Shown: piece by piece, positions 9,909 to 18,966 of the stretch
How positions within the stretch are numbered: position 1 is the stretch's first letter
How the letters are laid out: the number at the start of each line of letters is the position of its first letter
Source of the DNA: Oxalicibacterium flavum
GTDB taxonomy: Bacteria > Pseudomonadota > Gammaproteobacteria > Burkholderiales > Burkholderiaceae_D
Direction: 5' to 3'
Assembly: GCF_014635065.1 (NCBI RefSeq)
Contig: NZ_BMCG01000002.1
Span: forward strand, 62,001 to 126,000
DNA length: 64,000 nucleotides
Notes under the pieces: model-generated
The model's input: the letters and a program-made list of their open reading frames with translations, nothing else
The model's database searches: none
Told to the model about the DNA's origin: nothing
Position numbers and translations under genes: made by a program

Positions 9909-11386
9909 GATGAGCAACTCACTTCCAGGTCGTTGGCCCAGTCGGGCGGCAGGGCGGCGTAATGGTCGTTTTCCGGCTGTTCGTCGAACGGTCTTTCGAG
10001 CACGGCGAGCAGCCGCGCGACTTCCGAAAAATCCTTGTGCTGCGCCTTTTCGATCGCATTCTGCGCCAGATAGTTGCGCAGCACGTACTTGGGATTGACG
10101 GCGTTCATCGCCGCTTTCCGCTGCGCATCGTCGCTGTCTTCCGCTTGCAGGCGTGCCGCGTATTGTAGCGCCCAATCGTCGAAGGCGGCGCGGTCGAGGA
10201 ACAGGTCGCGCACGCCATCTGCCTGCTGCGGACGCGCGGTTTCGAGCTCGGCCAGACGGCGGAAGAACAGCGTGAAATCGGCGCGGCCATCCTGCATCAG
10301 GCCGAACAGCGCATCGAACAGTTCGGGGTCCTCGTTCTGCGCCGTGCGCAGGCCGAGCTTGGCGCGCATCAGGTCCATGAAGTGTTCGGCAAAGGCCGGA
10401 CGATAAATGCGCAGGGCCGCCTGCACGCCTTCCACCGAACCGATCAGCGGCAGCATCGCCTGGCCCAGCGCATGGCAGTTCCAGTCGCCGATCTGCGGCT
10501 GGCGCGCATACGAATAGCGGCCCTGCTGGTCGGTGTGGTTGCAGATGTGGTGCGGGTCGAAGGCTTCCATGAAGCCGAACGGGCCGTAGTCGAGCGTCAG
10601 GCCGAGGATCGACATGTTGTCGGTGTTCATCACGCCGTGCATGAAGCCGACCGCCTGCCAGTGCGCGATCAGTTGCGCGGTGCGCAGCGTGGCCTCGGTC
10701 AGCAACGCCCGGTAGGGATTGTCGGCGGTGCGGAAGTCCGGATAGAAGGTGTCGATCACGTAGTCGGCCAGCGTCTTCAGTTCGTCGTGCTGCTTGTTGT
10801 AGTACCAGTGCTCGAAGAAGCCGAAGCGCACGAAGCTGGGTGCCATGCGCGTGACGACGGCGGCGGTTTCCGGCCGCTCGCGCAGCACCATCTGGTCCGA
10901 GCCGGTGATGCAGAGTGCGCGCGTGGTCGGGATGCCGAGCGCGGCCATCGCTTCCGAACACAGGAATTCGCGGATTGACGAGCGCAGCACGGCGCGGCCG
11001 TCGCCCATGCGCGAATAGGGCGTGAGTCCGGCGCCTTTCAACTGCAATTCGAGGCGCGCACCGCCATTGGCGGCCGGCACGTCGCCGAGCAGGATGGCGC
11101 GGCCGTCGCCGAGCTGGCCGGCCCAGACGCCGAACTGATGGCCCGAATAGACGGCGGCCAGTGGCTCGATCTGCTCGGGCACCTGGTTGCCGGTGAACAG
11201 CGCAATCGCGTCGGTATCGCGCAGGAAGTCCGGCTCAAGGCCGATCAGGCGGGCGGCGGCAGGGCTGGATGCCACGGCGTAGGGCGCCGGCAGCGGCGTC
11301 GGCATCAGTTTGGTGTAATGCGTGGCGGGCAGTGCGGCAAAGCCGCTGGCAAAGGCGAGCTGCTGGGGCGAGACGGAGGAATTCAA
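9905..11386 (-). CDS. selO: Protein adenylyltransferase SelO (YdiU)
   Basis: A 493-residue SelO pseudokinase. Family work shows it transfers AMP from ATP to Ser/Thr/Tyr of target proteins and links to redox stress. The characteristic stretches are present: [18 protein letters not shown] near 82-99, [20 protein letters not shown] near 117-136, and the inverted active site [13 protein letters not shown] followed by LDYGPFGF near 245-268. The last residues are CSS, so the redox-active cysteine that replaces selenocysteine of animal SelO is kept. It is first in the minus-strand operon, directly coupled to msrB. Confidence 0.96.
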   Translation of the reverse strand: MNSSVSPQQLAFASGFAALPATHYTKLMPTPLPAPYAVASSPAAARLIGLEPDFLRDTDAIALFTGNQVPEQIEPLAAVYSGHQFGVWAGQLGDGRAILLGDVPAANGGARLELQLKGAGLTPYSRMGDGRAVLRSSIREFLCSEAMAALGIPTTRALCITGSDQMVLRERPETAAVVTRMAPSFVRFGFFEHWYYNKQHDELKTLADYVIDTFYPDFRTADNPYRALLTEATLRTAQLIAHWQAVGFMHGVMNTDNMSILGLTLDYGPFGFMEAFDPHHICNHTDQQGRYSYARQPQIGDWNCHALGQAMLPLIGSVEGVQAALRIYRPAFAEHFMDLMRAKLGLRTAQNEDPELFDALFGLMQDGRADFTLFFRRLAELETARPQQADGVRDLFLDRAAFDDWALQYAARLQAEDSDDAQRKAAMNAVNPKYVLRNYLAQNAIEKAQHKDFSEVARLLAVLERPFDEQPENDHYAALPPDWANDLEVSCSS

Positions 11387-11507
11387 TATGCGGCGTCCTT
11401 GTCGAGGTCGGTCCGTGAAGAGGCAAAAGGTGCCGGAATGTGGCGCAAGACCTCATTCTGACAGAGAGCAGAAAAGCATGTCGGCCAGAGCGATTTCACA
11501 TTGGTGA

Positions 11508-11525
11508 ATACCATGAATATGGTAT
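11508..11525. promoter_or_regulatory. Perfect palindrome ATACCAT-N4-ATGGTAT before the liv-type operon
   Basis: Seven-base perfect arms around GAAT, centred about 50 bases before the ATG of the binding-protein gene. It lies in the 180-bp gap between that gene and divergent selO and looks like a dimeric operator overlapping the promoter. The regulator is unknown and is not encoded next door. Confidence 0.5.
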
Positions 11526-11566
11526 AAACAACATCAGTTGCCATAAAGAACGATCAGAGACGCCTC

Positions 11567-12826
11567 ATGACGATTTCCCTCCCTGTTTTTCCTCGCTCCT
11601 GGCGCAATGTCGCTACGGCCCTGCTGCTCTGCGGCGCGGCCGGCAGTGCTGCCGCGGAGACAGTGCGCATCGCCTTCATCGATCCGTTGTCCGGCCCGTT
11701 CGCGCCGGTCGGCAACAACGTGCTGCGCAGCTTCCAGATGGTGGCCGAGCTTGCCAACGGTGAGCAATGGGCGCAAGGCCATACCATCGAGGTCAACGGT
11801 TTCGACAACAAGGGCAGTCCGCAGGAATCGCTGATCCAGCTCAAGTCCGCCATCGACCAGGGTTACCGATACGTCACGCAGGGCAACGGCTCGGGCGTGT
11901 CGCTGGCGTTGATCGATGCGATCAACAAGCACAACGCGCGCAATCCGGGTAAGGAAGTATTGTTCCTCAACCATTCTGCCGGCGATCCGGTGCTGACCAA
12001 CGGCAAATGCAGCTTCTGGCATTTCCGCTTCGACGCCAACTCGGACATGAAGCTCGAATCGCTGACGAGCTACATGGCGACGCGGCCGGAAATCCGCAAG
12101 GTCTATCTGATCGGCCAGAACTATGCATTCGGGCGGGAGGTCGCTCGTTCGGCACGCGCCTATCTGCAGCGCAAGCGGCCTGACATCCAGATCGTTGGCG
12201 ACGAGCTGCACCCGATCGGGCAGGTCAAGGATTTTTCTCCCTACGTTGCCAAGATCAAGGCTTCGGGCGCCGACACCATCATCACCGGCAACTGGGGTAC
12301 CGACCTCGCGCTGCTGGTCAAGGCTGCGCGCGATGCCGATCTGAAGGCGAACTTCTACACGCTGTATGCCGCGACTACCGGCGTGCCGACCGCGATGGGC
12401 GCAGCCGGCCTCGACCGCGTGCGCTACATCGCCTACTGGAATCCCAACAACGAAACCTACGCCGGCAAGGAACTGATCGCGCAGTTCAAGAAGCGCTACG
12501 ACGACGATTACTATGCGATGGTCTCCTACACCATGCTCGCGATGCTGGGCAAGGCGATCACGGCGACCAACTCCACCGAACCGCTGCGCGTGGCCTATGC
12601 GCTGGAAGGCATGAAGGTTAAGAGCCTGAACGGCGAGGTCGAGATGCGCGCAACCGATCACCAGGCGCAGCAGCCGCTGTACATCGGCAACTGGGTGCGC
12701 AGGAACGATACCGACGTGCGCTTCGATTCGGAAAATACCGGCTTCGGCTGGCGCACCGAGCGTAAAATCGACGCCTATGTGGCTGCGCAGCCGACCTCCT
12801 GCCAGATGAAGCGGCCATCGCGTTGA
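11567..12826 (+). CDS. Branched-chain amino acid-type ABC transporter, periplasmic binding protein
   Basis: A 419-residue precursor of the LivJ/LivK type I binding-protein family. A signal peptide covers about residues 1-29 (cleavage after SAAA), then VRIAFIDPLSGPFAPVG begins the mature domain, as in amide/urea/amino-acid binding members. Later motifs (SGVSLALIDAINKHN, GKCSFWHFRFDAN, YAFGREVARSARAYL) place it in a subgroup usually annotated only as branched-chain amino acid binding; the true ligand is uncertain. It heads a five-gene operon with two permeases and two ATPases and is separated from them by a large hairpin. Confidence 0.92.
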   Translation: MTISLPVFPRSWRNVATALLLCGAAGSAAAETVRIAFIDPLSGPFAPVGNNVLRSFQMVAELANGEQWAQGHTIEVNGFDNKGSPQESLIQLKSAIDQGYRYVTQGNGSGVSLALIDAINKHNARNPGKEVLFLNHSAGDPVLTNGKCSFWHFRFDANSDMKLESLTSYMATRPEIRKVYLIGQNYAFGREVARSARAYLQRKRPDIQIVGDELHPIGQVKDFSPYVAKIKASGADTIITGNWGTDLALLVKAARDADLKANFYTLYAATTGVPTAMGAAGLDRVRYIAYWNPNNETYAGKELIAQFKKRYDDDYYAMVSYTMLAMLGKAITATNSTEPLRVAYALEGMKVKSLNGEVEMRATDHQAQQPLYIGNWVRRNDTDVRFDSENTGFGWRTERKIDAYVAAQPTSCQMKRPSR

Positions 12827-12827
12827 A

Positions 12828-12878
12828 CGGCCGCCGTCGCTGCGCCATACGCTCGTCGATGAGTGGCGTCGGCGGCCG
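12828..12878 (+). promoter_or_regulatory. Large intercistronic hairpin after the binding-protein gene
   Basis: Outer arms CGGCCGCCG (12828-12836) and CGGCGGCCG (12870-12878) pair perfectly. An inner CGCCA/TGGCG pairing extends the stem. No T-run follows, so it is more likely an mRNA-protecting or partial-termination element than a full terminator. Such a structure would raise binding protein output over the membrane parts. Confidence 0.55.
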
Positions 12879-12896
12879 CAGGCATTTCGTGGATGC

Positions 12897-13856
12897 ATGG
12901 CCCGGGACCGCTCCGTGGAATTCTTTCTGATCTCTTTGTTGAACGGCGTCAGCTACGGGCTGCTGCTGTTCATGCTGTCATCGGGCCTGACGCTGATCTT
13001 CAGCATGATGGGCGTGCTGAACTTCGCGCATGCGAGCTTCTACATGCTCGGTGCCTATTTCGCCTATGCGCTGAGCCAGTTCGCCGGTTTCTGGGTCGCG
13101 CTGCTGCTGGCGCCGCTGACGGTCGGCGCGCTCGGCATGCTGGTCGAGCGCTACGGCCTGCGCCGCGTGCATCGCCACGGCAAGATTCCCGAACTGCTGT
13201 TCACCTTCGGCCTGGCTTACGTGATCGTCGAACTGGTGCAGCTCGTATGGGGCCGCATGGCGGTGCCGTATGCGATTCCGGGTGCCCTGCAGGGTTCGCT
13301 GTTCACGCTCTACACCACCACCTTTCCCGTCTATCGCGCCTTCATGATGCTGGTGGCGGTCGTCATGCTGCTGAGCCTGTGGCTGCTGTTGACGCGCACG
13401 CGCATCGGCCTCGTGATCCAGGCCGCGCTCACGCATCCGCAGGCGGTCGAGGCGCTCGGCCACGACGTACCGCGCGTGTTCATGTGGGTGTTCGGCGGCG
13501 GCTGTGCGCTGGCGGGGCTGGCCGGTGTCATCGGCGGCAATGCCTTCGTCACCGAACCGGGCATGGCGCATGCGCTGGGCAGCATCATCTTCGTGGTGGT
13601 CGTGGTCGGCGGCATGGGATCGTTGACCGGCGCACTGGCGGCCTCGCTGCTGATCGGCGTGCTGCAGACCTTCGCGGTTTCGCTCGACGTGTCGCTGGCG
13701 GATCTGCTGCACGCGCTTGGCGCATTGGCGGGTGGCACGGCGCATCCCTTGTTGACGATCACCATCTCGCAGGTGGCACCGGTGCTGCCGTATCTGCTGC
13801 TGGTCGGCATGCTGATCCTGCGCCCGCGCGGGCTGCTCGGCAGGCGGGAGGGCTAG
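12897..13856 (+). CDS. livH: ABC transporter permease, LivH type
   Basis: A 319-residue inner-membrane permease of the LivH family: about eight membrane segments, opening NGVSYGLLLFMLSSGLTLIF and the family motif MGVLNFAHASFYMLGAY at about 39-55. It forms the translocation channel together with the LivM-type protein encoded immediately downstream. The operon order (binding protein, H, M, G, F) is the usual one. The stop is directly followed by the GTG of the next gene. Confidence 0.94.
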   Translation: MARDRSVEFFLISLLNGVSYGLLLFMLSSGLTLIFSMMGVLNFAHASFYMLGAYFAYALSQFAGFWVALLLAPLTVGALGMLVERYGLRRVHRHGKIPELLFTFGLAYVIVELVQLVWGRMAVPYAIPGALQGSLFTLYTTTFPVYRAFMMLVAVVMLLSLWLLLTRTRIGLVIQAALTHPQAVEALGHDVPRVFMWVFGGGCALAGLAGVIGGNAFVTEPGMAHALGSIIFVVVVVGGMGSLTGALAASLLIGVLQTFAVSLDVSLADLLHALGALAGGTAHPLLTITISQVAPVLPYLLLVGMLILRPRGLLGRREG

Positions 13857-15089
13857 GTGGCGCATCGTTCCTGGAAGCCGTGGATGACGTGGGGCGCGTA
13901 TGCCGCCGTGCTGATTGCGGCACCGCTGGTGTTCAACGGCGGTGCCTCGGTCTCGCTGCTGTGCCAGATGGCGACCTTCATCGTGCTCACGCTGTCGTGC
14001 AACATGCTGCTGGGGCAGGGCGGCATGCTGTCGTTCGGCCATGCCGTCTATTCGGGACTGGGAGCGTTCTGCAGCGTGCATGCGCTGAACATGGCGGCCG
14101 ACGGCTGGCCGCTGCCGGTTTCCCTGATACCGCTGGTCGGCGGCGTTGCCGGCATGCTGTTCGGTGTGCTGTTCGGTTACGTCACCACGCGCAAGGCCGG
14201 CACCACCTTCGCGATGATCACGCTCGGCATTGCCGAACTGGTGTTCGCCTGCTCGCTGATGTTTCCGGGATTCTTCGGCGGCGAGGGCGGCGTCATGAGC
14301 GATCGCGTGATCGGACAGCCGGTGTTCGGCATCACCTTCGGTCCGCAGATCGAGGTCTATTACCTGATCGCGTTCTGGCTGTTCGTCTGCACGGTGGCGA
14401 TGTACGCCTTCACGCGCACGCCGCTGGGCCTGATCCTCAACGCCGTGCGCGACAATCCCGAGCGTGCCGAATTCATCGGCTACGACGCGCGTCGCGTGCG
14501 CTACCTGGCGCTGATCCTGTCGGCCTTCTTCGCTGGCGTCGGCGGCGGGCTGACGGCGATCAATTTCGAGATCGTGAGCGCCGAGAACGTCGGCGTGATC
14601 CGCTCCGGCACCATCCTGCTGTTCACCTTCATCGGCGGCGCCGGCTTCTTCTTCGGTCCCGCCATCGGTGCCGTGGTCGGCGTGCTGCTGACGGTCAGCC
14701 TGTCGGGCCACACGCCGGCGTGGCAACTCTATCTTGGCCTGTTCTTCATTGCGATCGTGATGGCGGCACCCGATGGGTTGGCCGGACTCGGCATGCGCAT
14801 CCTTGCCGCATGGCGCAGCGGACGGCGCACGCAGATGCTGCCATTGGCGGCCGCCGTGCTGCTGATTGGCGCGTCGCTGCTGGCCGGACTGATCCTGCTG
14901 GTCGAGATGCTGTACCACCTGAGCCTGGAACGCCATGGCGCCAGCGAGATGGCCGTGCTCGGCTTCACGATCGATCCGCACCACGTGGTGACCTGGCTGG
15001 CGGCGGTCATGCTGCTGCTCAACGGCGTGGTCGGCTGGCGCGTGGTGCTCGGCATGGTGAACGAGCGACGGCGCGAGGTGCAGGCATGA
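13857..15089 (+). CDS. livM: ABC transporter permease, LivM type, with C-terminal extension
   Basis: A 410-residue permease with a GTG start right after the livH stop and a GGGAGGG ribosome site inside the end of livH. The LivM core is clear: LTLSCNMLLGQGGMLSFGHA near 42-61, and TPLGLILNAVRDNPERAEFIGYD near 185-207. After the normal end of the family (about residue 320) the chain continues for some 90 residues with two more hydrophobic segments (about 323-345 and 373-395), which I do not recognise. The stop codon overlaps the next ATG. Confidence 0.93.
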   Translation: MAHRSWKPWMTWGAYAAVLIAAPLVFNGGASVSLLCQMATFIVLTLSCNMLLGQGGMLSFGHAVYSGLGAFCSVHALNMAADGWPLPVSLIPLVGGVAGMLFGVLFGYVTTRKAGTTFAMITLGIAELVFACSLMFPGFFGGEGGVMSDRVIGQPVFGITFGPQIEVYYLIAFWLFVCTVAMYAFTRTPLGLILNAVRDNPERAEFIGYDARRVRYLALILSAFFAGVGGGLTAINFEIVSAENVGVIRSGTILLFTFIGGAGFFFGPAIGAVVGVLLTVSLSGHTPAWQLYLGLFFIAIVMAAPDGLAGLGMRILAAWRSGRRTQMLPLAAAVLLIGASLLAGLILLVEMLYHLSLERHGASEMAVLGFTIDPHHVVTWLAAVMLLLNGVVGWRVVLGMVNERRREVQA

Positions 15090-15868
15090 GCATGCAGGCT
15101 CCGAATTCCACGCCCGCGCTCGAGCTGCGCAATGTCCGCAAGGATTTCGGCGCGCTGGCCATCCTGCGCGACGTCAGCCTGCAACTGCAGCAGGGCGAGC
15201 GGCTGGCGCTGATCGGGCCCAACGGCGCTGGCAAATCGACGCTCTTCAACCTGATTTCCGGCCGGCTGGCGCCACAGGGCGGCGAGATCTTCCTGCTCGG
15301 GCACGACATCGCCGGCCGCAAGCCGTATGAAATCAATCGCCTGGGTCTTGCGCGCAGCTTCCAGATCACGCATCTGTTCCCGCGCCTGAGCGTGCTGGAC
15401 AACCTGCGTTGCGCCGTGATGTGGTCGCATGGCGGCCGCTACGCGTTCTGGCAGCGCCTGAGCCGGATGACGGCGGTGCGCACCCGTGCCGAGGAAGTCA
15501 TGCTGCAGATCGGTCTCGAGGCGCGGCGCGATGTGGCGGCGGGCGAACTGAGCTATGCCGAGCAGCGCGCGCTGGAGATCGGCGTGACGGTGGCCGGCGG
15601 CGCCGAAGTGATCCTGCTCGACGAACCCACGGCCGGCATGAGCCGCGCCGAATCGGAGGCCGCCATCGCCCTGATCCGGCACGCCACGCAAGGACGCGCA
15701 CTGCTGATGGTCGAGCACGACATGAGCGTGGTGTTCGGCCTGGCCGACCGTATCGCGGTACTGGCGCAGGGTGAACTGATCGCCTGCGACACGCCCGAGC
15801 GCATACGCGCCGACCAGCGCGTGCAACAGGCCTATCTCGGCGACCTGGCAAGCGAGGAGAGGCAATGA
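15086..15868 (+). CDS. livG: ABC transporter ATP-binding protein, LivG type
   Basis: A 260-residue nucleotide-binding subunit. Walker A is GPNGAGKST with Lys50, the signature is LSYAEQRALEIG, and Walker B is VILLDEPTAGMSR. The LSYAEQ signature in place of LSGGQ is a LivG-like variant. The start overlaps the livM stop by four bases and the stop overlaps livF by four, so the three genes are translationally coupled. It works with the LivF-type subunit to drive import. Confidence 0.94.
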   Translation: MSMQAPNSTPALELRNVRKDFGALAILRDVSLQLQQGERLALIGPNGAGKSTLFNLISGRLAPQGGEIFLLGHDIAGRKPYEINRLGLARSFQITHLFPRLSVLDNLRCAVMWSHGGRYAFWQRLSRMTAVRTRAEEVMLQIGLEARRDVAAGELSYAEQRALEIGVTVAGGAEVILLDEPTAGMSRAESEAAIALIRHATQGRALLMVEHDMSVVFGLADRIAVLAQGELIACDTPERIRADQRVQQAYLGDLASEERQ

Positions 15869-16566
15869 GCGCGCTGCTCGAGATCGAGGACTTGCAGGCT
15901 TGGTACGGCAAGAGCCATGTGTTGCGCGGCGTCGGCCTGCGCATCGAACGCGGCGAGATCGTCGGCCTGCTGGGCCGCAACGGCTCCGGACGTTCGACGC
16001 TGGTGAAGGCGGTGATGGGGCAGGTGCAGGCGAGCGGTTCGGTTCTGTTCAGGGGCGAGCAATTGCTGGGACTGCCGACCAGCCGCATCGCGCGCGCCGG
16101 CATCGGCTACGTGGCGGAAAACCGCGACATCTTCCCGACGCTGACAGTGGCGCAGAACCTGACGCTCGGGGTGCAGCGTAGCCGGCCCGGCAGGTGGTCG
16201 CTGGCCGACGCGCTGCGGCTGTTTCCGCAACTGGAGGCACGCATGCAGGTCGCGGCCGGCGTGCTGTCGGGCGGCGAGCAGCAGATGCTGGCGCTGGCGC
16301 GCGCCATGATGGGTAATCCCGAGCTGATGCTGATCGACGAGCCGACCGAAGGATTGGCGCCGCAACTGGTGGCGGCGATTGCCGTCTTCCTCGAGGAACT
16401 GGCCTCGCGCGGCACGGCGGTGCTGCTGATCGAGCAGAAGCTGGCGATCGCGCTGGCGGTTTCGCAGCGCATCTATCTGCTGGGCCACGGCCGCGTGGTG
16501 CATCACGGCGCGCCGGACAGCCTGCGTACGCAGCCCGAACTGAGCCGCGATTGGCTGGCGGTTTGA
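15865..16566 (+). CDS. livF: ABC transporter ATP-binding protein, LivF type, with arginine in Walker A
   Basis: A 233-residue second ATPase subunit. The Walker A is GRNGSGRST: the normally invariant lysine is Arg43 (codon CGT, plainly readable at 15991-15993). Signature LSGGEQQMLALAR and Walker B LMLIDEPTEGLAP are normal. If arginine cannot support hydrolysis, this would be the degenerate site of an asymmetric pair with the intact LivG subunit. Otherwise the domain is full length and under no sign of decay. It is the last gene of the operon. Confidence 0.94.
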   Translation: MSALLEIEDLQAWYGKSHVLRGVGLRIERGEIVGLLGRNGSGRSTLVKAVMGQVQASGSVLFRGEQLLGLPTSRIARAGIGYVAENRDIFPTLTVAQNLTLGVQRSRPGRWSLADALRLFPQLEARMQVAAGVLSGGEQQMLALARAMMGNPELMLIDEPTEGLAPQLVAAIAVFLEELASRGTAVLLIEQKLAIALAVSQRIYLLGHGRVVHHGAPDSLRTQPELSRDWLAV

Positions 16567-16579
16567 ACCGCCCGCGTAC

Positions 16580-17998
16580 TCAGAGCCAGTAGCCGAAGCG
16601 CCGCGCCAGCCATTCGCGCATGCGGTCGCCCGTCGGGCGCTTCTCCCATTCTTCCGGCGTGATCTCGATCGAATTGCGCAAGTCTTCCTGGAAGGCGCTT
16701 TCCATGATGGCGCCAAACTCCAGGTCCAGTGCGATCAGGTTGACCTCGGTGTTGTGCAGGAAGCTGCGCATGTCGAGGTTGGTGGAGCCCACCGTGGACC
16801 AGTAGCCGTCGATGACGGCGGTCTTGGCATGCAGCACCGACGCCTGCAGTTCGAAGATGCGCACGCCCGATGCCAGCAGTTCGCTGTAGAACGAGCGGCC
16901 TGCATGCATGACCAGGCTGGCGTCCGACATGCCGGGGAAGATCAGCTTCACATCGACGCCGCGCCGCGCGGCACCGGTCAGCGCATCGATCAGTTGCGCA
17001 TCGGGCACGAAATAGGAGTTGGTGATGTGAATGGTCTTCCTGGCTTCCTGCATTGCCAGCACATAGGCTTTGTAGACTTCGTAGTCGCTGCCGGGCTCGC
17101 TGGCGATCACGCGCACGATCTTGTTGCCGGCCGCCTTCAGCGGCGGGAAATAGTTGCGGTCGGCGAGGTTGTCGTTGCGCTGGCTGACCCAGGTCTGCAT
17201 GAACAGCCACTGGAAGGATGCCACGGCCGGGCCTTCGATGCGGATATGCGTGTCGCGCCAGCCCAGATTTTCCTGGTTCTTGGCGCGCGAACGGAACAGC
17301 GAGGCGGAAGAATATTCGTTGGTGATGTTGATGCCGCCGGTGAAGGCGACCTTGCCGTCCACCACGAGGATCTTGCGATGGTCGCGGTTGTTGAGCTTCC
17401 AGCGGCCGAAGCGCGCGAAGGGATTGATCGGATTGAATTCGACCACGGCCACGCCGGCATCGCGCAGGCGCTGGAAGAATTCGGGCGGCGTGGTCATGGA
17501 GCCGACGCTGTCGTAGATCAGGTTGACCTGCACGCCTTGCTTCTGTTTCTCGATCAGCAGGTCGGCGAATTCCTGCCCCAGTCCTTCCTTGCCGAAGATG
17601 TAGGTTTCGAGGTTGACGTGATTGGTGGCGGCGCGGATGGCCTCTGTCATGGCCGCGATGGTTTCGGGGCCGTCATTGAGCAGCTTGAGTTCGTTGCCGG
17701 CGATCAGCGGGCTGCCGGTCGCGGCTTCTTCCAGCGCCGCCAGTTGCGGCAGGTCGACCTTGTCGCGTCGCAGCCGCTTGGCGAGCAGCGATTCGGCCTT
17801 TGTGCCGGAGAGTTTGCCGTCGGCGGTCTTGATGGTAGGGGAGGAGGGGGTGTCGAGCGAGGTGTTCAGATAGCGCACATCGGGCAGCGACGCGCAGGCA
17901 GCAAGAACAAGACTGGCAGCGGCGACGGCGAGTCGCGAAAGCAGGGCGCGAGACAGGATGCGGTGCGGCAGAGAGCCTTGATGAAAAACGACATTCAT
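16580..17998 (-). CDS. Phospholipase D-family cardiolipin synthase, lipoprotein-type signal
   Basis: A 472-residue protein with two HKD motifs: HRKILVVDGK near 209 and HAKTAVIDG near 390, both with GG/GSxN downstream, as in ClsA/ClsC/YmdC-type cardiolipin synthases. These join phosphatidyl groups at the membrane. The N-terminus carries a signal ending in a lipobox-like LAAC, with Cys at about 35, so it may be lipid-anchored in the periplasm, unlike classical ClsA, which has two membrane segments. Convergent with livF, 13 bases apart. A role as a secreted PLD-like phospholipase is the alternative. Confidence 0.88.
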   Translation of the reverse strand: MNVVFHQGSLPHRILSRALLSRLAVAAASLVLAACASLPDVRYLNTSLDTPSSPTIKTADGKLSGTKAESLLAKRLRRDKVDLPQLAALEEAATGSPLIAGNELKLLNDGPETIAAMTEAIRAATNHVNLETYIFGKEGLGQEFADLLIEKQKQGVQVNLIYDSVGSMTTPPEFFQRLRDAGVAVVEFNPINPFARFGRWKLNNRDHRKILVVDGKVAFTGGINITNEYSSASLFRSRAKNQENLGWRDTHIRIEGPAVASFQWLFMQTWVSQRNDNLADRNYFPPLKAAGNKIVRVIASEPGSDYEVYKAYVLAMQEARKTIHITNSYFVPDAQLIDALTGAARRGVDVKLIFPGMSDASLVMHAGRSFYSELLASGVRIFELQASVLHAKTAVIDGYWSTVGSTNLDMRSFLHNTEVNLIALDLEFGAIMESAFQEDLRNSIEITPEEWEKRPTGDRMREWLARRFGYWL

Positions 17999-18275
17999 TT
18001 TTATTATCCTGAGTGAATCTTGCGTCGTGCCGGAGCACGCAGGGACAAAAATCGCGCAGCGAACAATGCCTCAAATTTCCGGAGCGGGCAAACGACATCG
18101 ACGATAGGACCTTCGTTTGCGACAAAAGTTGTCCTGCGGATAAAGATCGCGAGACGAATGTGCGCTTTCTCGCATAGGATGCGACTGACGAACCATTCCC
18201 GTTCGGCTGCTGTCCATCTGCTGCAGTGGACGATGGAGCGCATCGCCGCGTCGAGACACTCATTGGGAGCATACA

Positions 18276-18878
18276 TTGACCGAAACATCCGAATCGATAC
18301 TCGCCTTCTGGTTTGGCACCGGCAAGGACGACACCGCCGTCGCCAGGGCGCAGACGAAGCTTTGGTGGGCCAAGGACGAACACACGGATCAGGAAATCCA
18401 CCGCCGTTTCGAGAGCAGCACCGAGGCTCTGGGGCGTGGCGAGATCGACGACTGGGCCGCAACGCCGCGCGGCTTGCTGGCGATGGTGCTGCTGGCCGAC
18501 CAGTTCCCGCGCAATATGTACCGCGGCCTGCCGGAATCCTTTGCCTTCGATCCGCTGGCGCTGCGCTGGAGCATGCATGCGCTCGAGCGCGGCATGGACG
18601 GCAGCCTGCGACCGATCGAGCGTGTGTTTCTCTATCTGCCTTTCGAGCATTCCGAGTCGCTGGCCGACCAGCAGCGGGCAGTCTTCCTGTTCGAACAATT
18701 GCTCAAGGATGTGCCGGAAGAGCAGCGCGACATCTTTGCCGGCTTTGTCGATTTCGCGATACGCCATCGTGACGTGATCGAGCGGTTCGGTCGTTTCCCG
18801 CACCGCAATCGCATACTGGGACGCGAATCGACAGCGGAGGAAACCGCTTTCCTCAAGCAGCCGGGCTCGTCGTTCTGA
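18276..18878 (+). CDS. DUF924 family protein
   Basis: A 200-residue soluble protein of the DUF924 family. The family hallmarks are ILAFWFG at about 8-14, KLWWAKD at 28-34, LLADQFPRNMYRG at about 70-82, and FLYLPFEHSES near 115. The fold is all-helical and resembles tetratricopeptide-like proteins; no biochemical function is established. The start is TTG with a GGGAG ribosome site 7 bases upstream; no ATG in frame gives the full N-terminal motif. A bidirectional terminator follows. Confidence 0.85.
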   Translation: MTETSESILAFWFGTGKDDTAVARAQTKLWWAKDEHTDQEIHRRFESSTEALGRGEIDDWAATPRGLLAMVLLADQFPRNMYRGLPESFAFDPLALRWSMHALERGMDGSLRPIERVFLYLPFEHSESLADQQRAVFLFEQLLKDVPEEQRDIFAGFVDFAIRHRDVIERFGRFPHRNRILGRESTAEETAFLKQPGSSF

Positions 18879-18916
18879 GCCGATGCGCACGTCACGCAGG
18901 AGCTCATGCCGCAACA

Positions 18917-18943
18917 AAAACGCCCGTTCATGACGGGCGTTTT
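18917..18943. terminator. Bidirectional terminator
   Basis: AAAACGCCCGT/ACGGGCGTTTT arms around a five-base loop, between the convergent DUF924 and TetR genes. Confidence 0.9.
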
Positions 18944-18966
18944 CAATTAGACGGAGCGAACGGTTG

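Noticed and set aside
9909-10961. N-terminal extension of msrB through selO
   Set aside because: MsrB begins at 9908 with the normal family start; the extension is the wrong frame of selO.
12863-15085. Long frame reading into livG from upstream
   Set aside because: Only the last 260 residues are the LivG protein; the upstream part is out of frame with livH and livM and is not protein-like.
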